Of a stretch of DNA of 64,000 nt, positions 10,157-20,353 are shown piece after piece. The translations under genes and the position numbers were made by a program. Under the pieces are notes generated by a model. It saw only the letters and a program-made list of their open reading frames with translations, had not been told where the DNA came from and ran no database searches. Positions within the stretch are counted from its first letter, which is position 1, and every line of letters begins with the position of its first letter. The DNA is from Hondaea fermentalgiana (taxonomy: Eukaryota; Sar; Bigyra; Thraustochytrida; Thraustochytriidae), in NCBI GenBank assembly GCA_014084085.1, contig NPFB01000059.1, forward strand, positions 60,074 to 124,073, in the 5' to 3' direction.

Positions 10157-10993
10157 ATGGCGTCTGTTCCCACCTGCTGCCCACCGGGGTCTCATGGCGC
10201 AGCTCCGAGGGCCGACCAGGGGAGTCTGCGTGGCGAAAACGTGCGTCTGAGCTCCAGCTCGGGCGAATTTGACATGTACGTGTCGCGGCCGGGTCCTGGC
10301 GAGCTTGTGCGAGAGGGCCAGTGCCTAATCTTCTTGCCAGACATCTTTGGCGTCGATTCCGGTCGCACGAAAGTCATCTGTGACACGTTCGCCGCGCAGG
10401 GCTACACTGTCGTGCTTCCTGACGTACAAAAGTACGGAGGCATACCGTCTCCAGACACATTTTCGTGGAAAGTGATGGCCTTGCCATCCTTGTCCTCCTT
10501 CATGTGGAACAACTCGCGTTCTGTCTTCATGCCAAGGCTTCAACAAGCTGTGCTTCCCTTCGTTCGCAATGAGTTTGGAGCCACCGATATCGCACTCCTT
10601 TGCTTCTGCTGGGGCTGCTATCCAATGACCTGCTTGCTGGAACAGCAGGAATCGGATATTCGATGTGCAGTTGGTTTCCATCCCAGTCTCCTGGTCTCTC
10701 GTTTCTACTGGGAGAACCGCCAAAAGCAACTGGCTGCCGTCCAAGTGCCCATGTTATTCTTGTCGGGGAAGAATGATCCCTCTGACGTCATGCCCAACGG
10801 CCTTGCAGATAAGGCCATGCAGAAGAAACCTTTTGCCAAAGACTGCAAGTTCAAGCTTTACAAGGACATGGTCCATGGCTGGGTAAATCGCGGAGATCTC
10901 GAGCAGCCCGATATCGCTACGGCGTACAAGGCCTCACTCGACGATGCAACAGAATTTCTGGCCAAGATGATGCCCGTTGCTGAAAAGGAGTAA
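10157..10993 (+). CDS. Dienelactone hydrolase family protein
   Basis: 278 residues from the first ATG, an alpha/beta hydrolase of the dienelactone hydrolase family. The catalytic triad can be placed: nucleophile Cys151 in FCWGC (family G-x-C-x-G elbow, here with Cys instead of the second Gly), Asp207 in GKNDPSD, and His240 in MVHGW. The oxyanion-side segment LPDIFGVDSGRTK (about residues 60-72) is typical. Length is close to the family norm of 230-280, with about 30 extra N-terminal residues. In eukaryotes such proteins include carboxymethylenebutenolidase-like enzymes of uncertain substrate; no pathway can be deduced from the neighbours. No clear targeting peptide is seen. Confidence 0.88.
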   Translation: MASVPTCCPPGSHGAAPRADQGSLRGENVRLSSSSGEFDMYVSRPGPGELVREGQCLIFLPDIFGVDSGRTKVICDTFAAQGYTVVLPDVQKYGGIPSPDTFSWKVMALPSLSSFMWNNSRSVFMPRLQQAVLPFVRNEFGATDIALLCFCWGCYPMTCLLEQQESDIRCAVGFHPSLLVSRFYWENRQKQLAAVQVPMLFLSGKNDPSDVMPNGLADKAMQKKPFAKDCKFKLYKDMVHGWVNRGDLEQPDIATAYKASLDDATEFLAKMMPVAEKE

Positions 10994-11527
10994 CGTACGA
11001 GATGTTTGCCTTTGCCCTGCTTGCTTTTTAATACCGGTTGTTGTGTCCAAGACAAGTTAATTCAGCACTTCTCCACATTCCAATGCAGCTCACTCGTGTT
11101 GGATCGAGTCGAGTCGAGTCGATGCAATAACTTAGTATAAAGCCGTTTATTCAAATCGTGTTATCATCATTTGATTCATTGCTTGGTTATCTGAAATTTC
11201 AGGGAGAGAAGTGTGGCAAGGCCACGTGCCAATCGTAGTAATTGTAGTTGTTGTAATTGTTGCTGCTCTTGTTGTTGTTGTAAAAGTAGTGAAAAAAAAA
11301 AGGAAAGAAGAAAGAAAGAAAGAAGCGCGTCCCAAAAGAGTAAAGGGGGCGTCGCTTACCTGTTTGCAGTCTTTGCAAGAAAGAAGCAGAGTAGAGTACG
11401 ACAAAAAAAAGAAAGCGAAGAAATCGAAGGGGAAAAAAAAAAACCTGCAGCGCAGACGCAGGCACGGTCATGGGTGATGCTTCGATATCAAGAGTGAGCT
11501 CCCTCCTCGCCCTCGAACGTAGCCAGC
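10994..11527. other. Convergent 3' region
   Basis: 534 bases between two converging stops. It holds a (GAGTC)n run at about 11104-11122, purine-rich and A-rich tracts at 11290-11330 and 11400-11445, and a (GTT)n-like stretch near 11240-11285. A minus-strand CAG/GTAAGC donor-like site near 11355 has no recognisable exon attached. Confidence 0.5.
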
Positions 11528-12464
11528 CTACCCTGTCACGTGCAACAACAGGTCACGGACCACCGTAAAGTTGTCTTGAAGCTCCTTGCGTTCACAAGGT
11601 GTGAGAATGTGCTCTCGTTTGGGACGAATCGCCGCAAGGCAGCGCAAAATGCCCTCCGAGGTCGCACGTTGCAAAAGGTCCGCTAGAAGCTGCTCGTGAC
11701 CCGACGCCTCGAGCGTGCTGACGCATTCTGAAGCCAAATGATCCACAAAACTCGCAGGCAAGCCAAAGTGCGGGACAACGCGAACGACGGCCGCGAGCAA
11801 AAGAAGAATGTCCAAAACTTCGGAACTGCCTTTGAGACTGCGCAGCGAGCGAACATACACCATTTGCTTGAGGAGCGCGCGCGTAAAGGTCACGCCCTGC
11901 GCTGCCAGCATCGACACCGTCGCACTTTGCGAGCGGAGCTCCATAGCCACACTCTTGGCGCCCTCCCGTGCTGTCTGGCCATCCCCTTCGACCTCAAGAC
12001 CGTCCATGGCACGTGCTCCATTCTCTGCCGCGTGCGCAAGCGCATGTTCCACATTGATTGGTCCCCGGTCGTCAAGACGCTGGTAGGCGTCACGCTTGTA
12101 CCAGGGTGCATGTGGCGTTGTCACGTAGTCCAAAGAGGCCTGCCCCATGTGCTTAAAGGACTCGTCCCAGCCGCGCGGGGGAGCACGCGTGCCCGACCGG
12201 GAAGAGTAGTCTTTGCCTTCGTAGGGAGCCCTCTCCCGTTTCCCCGAGCTGAACTCACGGTGATGACGATCGAGCCAGGCGTCGAACTCGCTGTGCGGGA
12301 TATCTTCCGTGGCCGAGGCAGCAGAGGTCATCGACGCCGCAGACGCCGTGGAGGTCGTCGACATGGCCGAAGAGAGCGGCGCACCCGGTGCACTGCCCGT
12401 TTTGTTCGTGCCGTGGCTTCGGCTGTTGCTGCTGCTCGTGGTGTTCGTAGAATTCACCATCTGA

Positions 12465-12506
<42 letters not shown>

Positions 12507-14335
12507 ATGTGGACACGCAGGTCGGTGTCTCTGGCGCCCGGGCCAGAGCTGCCGGCCCCGGCAGACGAGGCCGTCTTGCGTGACGAAGTTGACCCAGCGC
12601 TCGAAATACTGGCATTGCTACTCGAAGAGCTCGAGGCGCTAATTTGACGAACCGCCGCAAATCCAGACCGCGCGTTGTGACCACTGGCAGCCTTCTGACA
12701 CCTGCTAGAGCTCGGAAAGTCAGGCCGCTGTGCACGCCATAGACCCATCTTGTCGTCATCTTCCTCGTTGATATCGTCATCATCGTCCAAAGCCGCATCC
12801 GCGTGCTTGGGTTCGCGCCTGCGACGCGCGTCTCCGTGCTCATATCCCCCCATGTGGCGATACTCGTCTTGCGCGTGCATGTTTCCACCTTGAGACTTGT
12901 TGTTGTTGTTGTTGTAATTGTTGTAGTTGTAGTACAATTCCTTTGCGGCAGCCTCCCTGTCCGCCTCATGAAGCATGCCAAAAATGCTGCGAACAGTGCT
13001 GCGCAAAGGCCGGCTGCGTTCGTCTTTGACGAGGCCGGTCTGTGAGCGGTCCCGTCGCGCCGATCTCCAGCGTTTGCCGTCCCATACGAGCTCTCTCGAA
13101 GCCTTGCGACGTTTGTCGCTTGCGCCCGACGTCCCCGTCATGTCTGCTCGCCCGCGCTTACGATGCCGCGACGTCGACCCTCGCGTCGCAGTCGAAGCCA
13201 CTGCATAGGAAGAGGACGACGATGATGCAGTCGTTGTTGAAGTGGCCGCCGCAGTAGCAGCAGCATGGGGAGGAGCAACAGCAGCAGCTGTGGTGGCGAG
13301 CGGCCGTGCAGACGCTGTGGCCGAAGTCGCGCCTGCGATCTCGGTGGGCTGTGGCCTCCTTTGCCGGGCGATCTTGCCGGTCTGCGCATCGGCGCCACCG
13401 TCGCTGCTGCTCGACTCGTCGCCCTCGGAAGAAGGCGTGGCCGACGAGGAGGCAAAGTCAGAGCTCTCCTGCGAGTCGGCGTCGGTGTCCAGCACCATGG
13501 TTGAGTTCTCGTACACAAAGGCGCTCGGCCATGCGTTGACGAGATCGGCGCTGGCGAGGCCTTGGTCGTGGCGCACGCCGGCGGTCTCGCGCGGGACCAG
13601 GCCGGCGTCCTGCAGTTCCTGGGAATAGGCCTGGCAGACGCCGAGGATCTGCTCAGCGGCCTGGCGGCGCGTGCTCACGTGGAGGCTGGGGTCCACGTAG
13701 TCGACGAGGAGCACAGGGTCGACCTGCGCGCCAAAGCACCAGCGGCCGTAGACGAACTCGCCGTTGATCCACTTGCGGCGCATGCGAAAGACGAGATGAA
13801 TGCCGAGGCTGCTGCGCGCCTTGCGCAGCACGTCCGAGGCGTGGTTCGTGAACCAGTGCGGCGTCCCGGGCCTGGGAATCCACTCGGTCGGCGTGGCAGG
13901 GCAGTCCCTGCGGTAGATTTTACAAAAGTAGAAGAGGTACGCGGTGGCCAGCTCGCTGCGCAGCGTGCAGCACAGCGAGGTGCTCGCGTTAAGGGCCGTG
14001 GCCGAGGAGTCGAGCGTGACGAATTCCGAGCTCAGGAACGCGAGCAGCGGGTGCGAGCGCAGCATTTCGGACTCGTCCTCGTCGTCGATCTCCATGTCGT
14101 CGTCCTCCATGCGCTCGTTGCTCGACGACGACCCGTCCCCGTTCATCCCATTGTTCTTGTTGTTGTTGTTATTGTCGACGCGGTCGTCGCCCTCGTCGCT
14201 GTCCTCGTTCGCGTCGTGGGCGTCGCCGCCCCGGACCTCCTCCTCCTGCATCATCCCGGGGCCCTCGCCCCCGAGCCGCCGTCTCCGCCGTCCCTTCCCG
14301 CGCAGACCGCCGCCCGCGCGCCCGCGGCGCGGCAT
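11528..14335 (-). CDS. Large low-complexity protein of unknown function
   Basis: 935 residues from the ATG at 14335; an in-frame stop at 14348-14350 shows that this is the first ATG in the frame. I do not recognise the family. Two regions look folded: residues about 90-250 (containing WFTNHASDVLRKARSSLG and FVYGRWCFGAQVDPVLLVDY), and the last about 140 residues, which are predicted largely helical and Leu-rich (RSLRSLKGSSEVLDILLLLA). Between them lie long disordered stretches: an Asn-rich segment, a poly-Ser run, acidic blocks and Arg/Lys patches such as RHRKRGR, suggesting nuclear location. A nuclear regulatory or chromatin role is only a guess from composition. The gene abuts the assembly gap, so regulatory sequence is missing. 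Confidence 0.75.
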
Positions 14336-14358
14336 CCCCGCGCGCCCTCAAACTCGCC

Positions 14359-14458
14359 NNNNNNNNNNNNNNNNNNNNNNNNNNNNNNNNNNNNNNNNNN
14401 NNNNNNNNNNNNNNNNNNNNNNNNNNNNNNNNNNNNNNNNNNNNNNNNNNNNNNNNNN
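14359..14458. other. Assembly gap (100 N)
   Basis: Exactly 100 undetermined bases, a conventional placeholder of unknown true size. The right flank is a CATT microsatellite, which probably caused the break. Confidence 0.98.
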
Positions 14459-14518
14459 CATTCATTCATTCATTCATTCATTCATTCATTCATTCATTCA
14501 TTCATTCATTCCTTCATT
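14459..14518. repeat. (CATT)n microsatellite at the gap edge
   Basis: About 14 CATT units, one altered to CCTT, running directly out of the N block. The real array probably extends into the gap. Confidence 0.95.
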
Positions 14519-16535
14519 CACGCGCAGAGAGACAGGCGGGCAGGCAGCGCGCCGCCTCTCCTTGTCTCCGGGTCGCTGTCTCTCCTTTTGTCCTTCCCTT
14601 CTTGCTCCTTCTTTCTTTCTTTCTTTCTTGGCGCTGCTCGCGGCGCAAGAATAGCTGGCTCGGCGCGGCCAGGGGGCTGGCCACTCGACCACAGCGCGCG
14701 GCAGCCCGCGCGCCGCCCCCCCTGCAGCGGACCCGCAGTGGAGGCGGGCGCCCGCGCGCAGAAAGGGCGCGAAGGGAAGGTGCGGGGAGGGAGGGGGGCC
14801 ATTCGCGTCGCGACCTGCGCGGAGAGAGAGAGAGGGGGGGGTGCGGGGGGGGGTGCGGAGCGGGAAAACCCGCAGCACGTCAGTTTCGGAATCGCGTAAC
14901 AACAGGGTGTGGGGTGAAAAAGAGCAGTGGGGGCGAGCGGCGAGAGAGGGAGCGAGGGAGGGAAAGGGAAAGGCAGAAGAATGGGAGGCGAGAGCGCCAC
15001 GAGAGCGCTGCGAGAACGCGCTCGCGATAACATGCCGCGCCAGCTAGACGCAGCTAGACGCAGCAGCCGCTGCGAGCGGAGACGATGCTGCGAGAGCGCG
15101 TCGACGATTGTACGCAGAACTGGACGAACGTGGGGCGCAGCACTGCCTCCGGCCTCATTCGGGCCCGCGGGGTGCGGCGCCGGGCGCGGCGATGCCGGCC
15201 GGCGATACCGGTCTGCCGTTTGCCCCAGACCGAGCAGGAGGGGAATGTGGGAAAGGCCACGTCGCTGCGGGGAGGGGACAGCGCGGCCCGCGCGATGCCC
15301 GCGAGTATCGCGCGGCGCCTGCAACACGGGAATCGCGCCATTGCGCACTTGCGCGGCGCCCAACAAGTGAGTGCAATGGACGCAAACCGGCACCCCCGCT
15401 GTGGGGACCTAGAGAGGCCTCAGGGCCCCCAAGCGGGTACCGGCCTCGCCAAGAATGAGTATTCGGGATCGTGAAAGCAATCCCCAATCCCGTTCACCTC
15501 TCTCTAAAAAAGAACAAAAACTGACTGGTCGCCCGGCCTGCCAGGTCGCCGGGAAAGAGAGGCCGACTGGGCCCGCGGACGCTCTTGGCGAGGACGGCGG
15601 ATGTGCGTGGAGAAGAAACTTCGGCCTGGGGAGAGAGAGACAGAGATGATTGAGAGTGGAAGAAGAAGAGGGGAAAAGATAGAAAAATAAGAAGACGAGG
15701 GCTCCAAGACCGACGCACGGGGCCCTTCTTATCGCGCGTGTACAAAGGCGAAGATCGATTGATTTGAGGTCTGGGATTAAAGTAAAAATTAATTACGAAG
15801 CGCGCGCAGCTTGCGTAGGCGCGGTCAGCTTGCGTGTTGGAAAAGAAAACACGCACCGCACCATCATTAGTTGCAGGAGAGAAGTAAATTGCGCCTTCGC
15901 TTCGCTTTCTTTCTTTCCTATCTTTCCTAGGTAGTCGTGAGGACCACGACGTCGGCAGGTCGCAGTTCTTTTTCCAAGGTCAACGTTTGCGAGATCAGAG
16001 GCGTCAAGAACGATACATCTACCAGCCAGTTTGCGAATCAGCCAGATTGCGGAGTGAAGTTTTAAACAATCATAAAACAACAATGTTTTTTTTGTTATTG
16101 TGGTTGTTTCCTCTTTCAGCATCGGGTCCGATTGGATCCATCGAACTCAAAGAAGACAATAAGTAGCACGACGCGCTTAAGCATCAAATCAAGGCCCTTC
16201 TTGACTTGCTCTTCCTTCGTTTCTCTAAGGGTCGAAAAAGCAAAATAGAAGGACACGCGCGCCCGAAAGTAACTCGAAGACAGAAATGCAGTGGGTGCGA
16301 AATGGCGAACGTTCACCACTTCTGTCGTTGGCGCTGTGAAATCAACAACTTTTGCATCCTTCTCATCTCTTTCTGCCTCTCTCTCTCTCTCTCTCTCAAT
16401 CTCTCTCATTTTAGATAATTTCCTCGCCTTTTAAAATTGACGTGCTGGCGCGTTGTACATCGCAAAAACAAAATTCGCACATCTCATCACGGAGAAAGAG
16501 GTGATTTCTTCCGATACAGTACAGCAAATTGACAA
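14519..16535. other. Gene-free region, GC-rich then AT-richer
   Basis: About 2 kb without a recognisable protein. 14519-15480 is GC-rich, with purine tracts at 14770-14990 and many inverted repeats; a hairpin CGGGAT...ATCCCG lies at about 15465-15495. 15500-16450 is less GC-rich and ends in a (CT)n run at about 16378-16400. A structured RNA in the GC-rich part is possible, but I could match none. Confidence 0.45.
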
Positions 16536-17363
16536 TCAGCGCACGGGACCGATCGCCGTGAGGGGCCACAGACGGAAAAATACACGTCCCTTGATGAGAC
16601 CCATTGGCACCGCGCCGTATGCGCGCGAGTCCGTGGAATTCTTCGGATTGTCTCCCTCGAGCCACACCCGACCCTTTGGAACCTTGACGATTCGGTCCCG
16701 CTCGTACGAGTACCGCTGCGCTACACGTACACGCTCCCCCGGCATGCCCTTGACGCGCTTGCACACCGTCTGCCTAGGATTCGTCGGCGACTGCGCAATG
16801 ACAATGTCGCCCTTTTCGATCTTGAGCCGCAGCGGCGAGATCCTATCCACAAGCACAATATCACCCGCGCTTGAAAACGTCGGCAGCATCGACGGGCCCA
16901 CGCACATGGTCACCTCGAACACATACGTGTTCACCACGTACAGGAACGAGCCAAACTTGAGCAGCTTCCACGAGTTGTGCATCATCGTCTTGACACGCCG
17001 CGCCTTGGCGTCAGCGTCGTCCTCTTCCGCCCCCGCCCGCGCCTGCAGGCCGCAACGCTCAGCGCGCCGTCGAGGCTGGCCGTTCGGAAGCGCCTCGGGC
17101 GGCGCTCGGTCCCGTCGCGCACCGAGCCAGGGGCCGCAAGCCTCGCGGCAAGCGCGCGCGATCGCGAATGCGGCTTGGCGCTCGCGCTCGCTGGCGCTGC
17201 GGCGATGTGGCCCAAACCTTCCTCGCACGCCGCGGCCGGGCAGAAAGAGGCCCAACGGGTCTTGGGCCTCCGAGTCACGTCCAAGGTCAAGTGCCGAGTC
17301 GGGCGCAACAGAAGCAAGAAAGCCTGAATGAAGGCTGCGCGCGCGCGCGTGCTGGGCGAGCAT
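16536..17363 (-). CDS. IMP1: Mitochondrial inner membrane protease subunit 1-like signal peptidase (S26)
   Basis: 275 residues from the ATG at 17363. IMP1-type peptidases cut sorting signals from proteins delivered to the mitochondrial intermembrane space. The core (from about residue 127) has a membrane segment (LLKFGSFLYVVNTYVFEVTM), catalytic Ser158 in GPSMLPTF, Lys202 in CKRVKGMPGE, and the conserved box GDNPKNSTDSRAYGAVP. IMP1 proteins are usually about 165-190 residues; this one has about 125 extra N-terminal residues. The extension is Arg/Ala-rich with few acids at the very start (MLAQHARARSLHSGFLAS), like a mitochondrial presequence, which is why I chose this ATG over the longer frame to 17495. 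A start at the MMHNSWK core cannot be excluded. Confidence 0.88.
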   Translation of the reverse strand: MLAQHARARSLHSGFLASVAPDSALDLGRDSEAQDPLGLFLPGRGVRGRFGPHRRSASERERQAAFAIARACREACGPWLGARRDRAPPEALPNGQPRRRAERCGLQARAGAEEDDADAKARRVKTMMHNSWKLLKFGSFLYVVNTYVFEVTMCVGPSMLPTFSSAGDIVLVDRISPLRLKIEKGDIVIAQSPTNPRQTVCKRVKGMPGERVRVAQRYSYERDRIVKVPKGRVWLEGDNPKNSTDSRAYGAVPMGLIKGRVFFRLWPLTAIGPVR

Positions 17364-17520
17364 GGGCAACCAGGCTGCGGCCCTGCAAGGCCGCGCGTCG
17401 CTCGTGCCGAGTGCGAGGCGGTTTACGCTTTGTAGGTTTCCGATGACGATCAATCGCAAGAGAGGAAAGAAAAGAATAGAAGAAAACGCTCCCAAGAACT
17501 GGGACGACTGACTGCTTCAT

Positions 17521-17758
17521 CTACATGATCAAGACCTCGCGCGTGATGTGGACAATATGATCCAGCGGCATAATGACTGCGGTGCTCCGCTCGCATTTGA
17601 TGCAGCAAAATTTGCTTTCGTGACAGACCTCCCGGAACACGTGCGTTGAACACTAAATGTCAAGAACCCCGGGGCCCAAAAGCATTGATTTATTCGCTTA
17701 CCTCAATGCATCGCGCCCATCGGTTGACAAGCCGATCTCTCCATAAGCTTACTAACAT
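17521..17758 (-). other. Candidate two-exon small gene, Cys-rich product
   Basis: On the minus strand an exon at 17702-17758 ends GAG/GTAAGC, and a second at 17521-17652 follows an ATTTAG acceptor, leaving a 49-base intron in phase 0. The joined frame would encode 62 residues, from MLVSLWRDRLVNRWARC to HIVHITREVLIM, with Cys-rich CHESKFCCIKCE in the middle. The second exon has a GC-rich third position like real genes here. I do not recognise the product. It conflicts in part with a possible plus-strand first exon of the calpain-like gene, so confidence is low. Confidence 0.3.
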
Positions 17759-17779
17759 GTTCTTCGAGCGATCCAACAG

Positions 17780-19900
17780 GACGTAAAAGCTGCTTTCAAC
17801 GCTTTTGATGTGCAGAAAAGAGGCATTGTCGACGCATGCGAAACAATGGCCACAATTGCTCTCATCGCAAGTCTCGAGCAAAACGAAAAGATGGCCGTCA
17901 TATACCGCCTTTTTGACTTTGGAAATAGAGGATCACTCACGCTAGACGAGGTTGTCATCCTCCTTCACGCGGTTGCATCCGGCGCTCGCAAGCTTGACAG
18001 TGCCGTCCCGTGCCCAGAGATTGAAGTCGTCGAAGCACTTGTGAAAAGGACGTTCATGCGCGTGGGGAAGACCGTTGACGAAGAAGTCAGTGCGGACGAA
18101 CTCGCTTTATTTTGCCAGCTGAATTCGGCAATTGCCAATTTATTTCGTTATATTACTGGAGCAGCACAACTTGGGCGCATCGCTCCAGGGCAGCAATGGC
18201 GAGATCCAGACTTTGACAATATTGAACATGTCTTGTACGGTTCGTGCGCCGCGCAGGAAGCTGCGGCCTTCCAGCTACGGCCGTTTGGTAGCGCGGCCAA
18301 CTTTTGCTGGCGTGACCCTCCAAGCGACTACGTGGTCATTGTGCCCGATGATGTCATCCTTTCGCGAGTGTGCCCTGGCTTTGCACCGTCCACAGCCGTC
18401 GCAGAGGCTCTCAGCATCGTCGCTATACGTCCGAAACTCTTGCATCGCCTGTTTGTCATCACCGGGCAAGAGGGTGCGGGTCGATTCACGCTACGGTTCT
18501 TCTACAAGGGTGAATGGGCGCTCGTCTCTGTTGATGAGCGCATTCTTTCATCGCGAGCAGACTGCTGCACTTCGTGCGGATCCCACAAAAGGCCCTTTGC
18601 TGGTTTCTCGCATGCCACAGACCACGCTGCCGAGGTGTGGATGCACGTGATTGAAAAGGGACTCGCCAAACTCACAGGGTCTTTTGCCGCTTTGTCCACC
18701 CTCTCTGTCCTCGATGTCTTGCAGACACTCACAGGTGGCGCGAGCTCTCTATGTCCATTGGGTGTCAACCCAGCCGAGACGTTCAAGCTGCTCCATCGGG
18801 GTTCCTTGCAGGGAGTGCTGGGTCTGTACAGACGTCTACCTGCTTATGGGACAGAGCGGCAAAGTCTCGAGGCACGCCTTGGTCGCGATGCTCGCCGACA
18901 AGCCCGTGGCATTGTCCCTGGCGTCTTATACGTAGTCACTGGCGTCCATCCCGGTGCCGTGGATTTGCGAGCTTCTGCTTGTATACGAGAAAATGCACGC
19001 CAAGCCGACGACGCTGCGGTGCAGCCCGACGAAAAGATTGCTGAACGAGAGGCACCAGCCGAGACCACGGATGAAGAAAAAGCAACAGACAAAGAAATGG
19101 AACAGCAGCAGATTGAAAAGCAGCGTCCGCCAAGGCGTGCCCCTGGTTTGTTCTCCATGCCTTTCGAAGAGGTCGTGGAGCTTTTCGATGACACGGTCAT
19201 GTGTCAAATTTTCGAACCAGAGCGCTGGTATTCGCGGAGTCTGCGTGCGCGAATGATGGCCAGCGGACCACTGTCCGGGCCGGCATGGGCACAAGGTGAC
19301 CAGCATTGTCTCGAAATTCATGCAGAGAACGCAACCGTGCAAGTCTCGGTCTTTCAAGGGGATCATGGTGTACGTGGTGCAGTCTCTTGTGCCATTCTTG
19401 CGCACGATTTTGGCAATGCCCACGATGGGCTTGCAGTTCCAGCGACGCTCGTACGTCGTGGCATGCTGCAGGGCCCCGGACCAGTGGTCGACATGAACCA
19501 GTACTCGTCATCGGTTGAAATGTCGTTGCCACGAGGCAAGTATGTGGTTGTCGTTATGGACGATCGCGCAGGAACAGAAGTCGAGTATGCTTTGCGATTG
19601 CATTGCAAGCATCTTCCAGACCTGTCTGCAGCAGAAATATTTTCGTTTTGGGCCAACAGCGACGTCGATTGGCAAGATGTGGAGTCCGCGCGAGACGAGG
19701 CACTCGCATCCGGCGCGACTGATAAGTTGTCCGCGGCCCAGCTTCAAGACGCATGCGTGGTTCATGAACCGCATCTGACGTTGCAAGGTGGTCCTCACAG
19801 AGAACTCGACGCCCTTGTCGCACATTTGCACGCTCTCGCCGCAGAGCATGTACGCGACCAGGCTTGTCTTGCACTCGCGCCAAAAATACATGAAGAATAA
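17780..19900 (+). CDS. EF-hand calpain-like protein lacking the catalytic triad
   Basis: About 706 residues can be read; the 5' end is incomplete. The frame is in coding register from a likely splice acceptor at 17778-17779, preceded by TACTAAC (17750-17756), a textbook branch point, with no in-frame ATG before 17846. Two EF-hand-like units open the protein (AAFNAFDVQKRGIVDACE and LFDFGNRGSLTLDEVV; loops degenerate). A calpain protease-like domain follows, with ALSIVAIRPKLLHRLF, RFFYKGEWALVSVDERI, AEVWMHVIEKGLAKLTGS and LQTLTGG aligning well to calpains. At the catalytic positions, the GDCW motif is replaced by PSTA (Thr at 18392-18394), the HAY motif by VLY (Val at 18923-18925), and no NPW follows. 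A C-terminal beta-sandwich-like part (about 19200-19610) resembles calpain domain III. Probably a non-proteolytic, calcium-responsive scaffold. Confidence 0.8.
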   Translation, partial: DVKAAFNAFDVQKRGIVDACETMATIALIASLEQNEKMAVIYRLFDFGNRGSLTLDEVVILLHAVASGARKLDSAVPCPEIEVVEALVKRTFMRVGKTVDEEVSADELALFCQLNSAIANLFRYITGAAQLGRIAPGQQWRDPDFDNIEHVLYGSCAAQEAAAFQLRPFGSAANFCWRDPPSDYVVIVPDDVILSRVCPGFAPSTAVAEALSIVAIRPKLLHRLFVITGQEGAGRFTLRFFYKGEWALVSVDERILSSRADCCTSCGSHKRPFAGFSHATDHAAEVWMHVIEKGLAKLTGSFAALSTLSVLDVLQTLTGGASSLCPLGVNPAETFKLLHRGSLQGVLGLYRRLPAYGTERQSLEARLGRDARRQARGIVPGVLYVVTGVHPGAVDLRASACIRENARQADDAAVQPDEKIAEREAPAETTDEEKATDKEMEQQQIEKQRPPRRAPGLFSMPFEEVVELFDDTVMCQIFEPERWYSRSLRARMMASGPLSGPAWAQGDQHCLEIHAENATVQVSVFQGDHGVRGAVSCAILAHDFGNAHDGLAVPATLVRRGMLQGPGPVVDMNQYSSSVEMSLPRGKYVVVVMDDRAGTEVEYALRLHCKHLPDLSAAEIFSFWANSDVDWQDVESARDEALASGATDKLSAAQLQDACVVHEPHLTLQGGPHRELDALVAHLHALAAEHVRDQACLALAPKIHEE

Positions 19901-20353
19901 AACGCGAGAAGTAAACTTCTCCGAATTACTTTTTGCTGCAAACCTTTTTGCTGCGAACCTTGTCTTGTCCAAAATTCTATCAGAAACATTCTTACCACTT
20001 GCCGGCCCTTTGCAGCATGAACGTACAACGCGGCCCTGGCCAACAACAACAACAACAACGACGACAACAACAAGTATGTGTAGAGCTCGGCTCGGCCATA
20101 CAGTATGCGCCGAAGTCATCCCATCCAAACCCATGCTTTAGCTCGCCAAACGCACTCTCCCTCTGCTCTTTTCATCGTGACGTCATGAAAGTATGTCTTG
20201 ACTGACGATCACAGTCGATCACAGTGGCGGAAAGCCAGCTCGGACACTGCAGCAGAACCTCTTTGCGAGGCAAGACACGGCACGACAAAGCACGCGCGAG
20301 GCGAGGCGAGGCAAGGCTAGGCAAGGCGAAGCAAGGGCTTATACTCGTAGGCG
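19901..20353. other. Intergenic region upstream of the SNARE gene
   Basis: Contains a CAACAA-type trinucleotide stretch at about 20041-20072 and a GGCAA/GGCGA purine-rich repeat at about 20295-20336, just before the SNARE start. No coding sequence is recognised. Confidence 0.5.
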
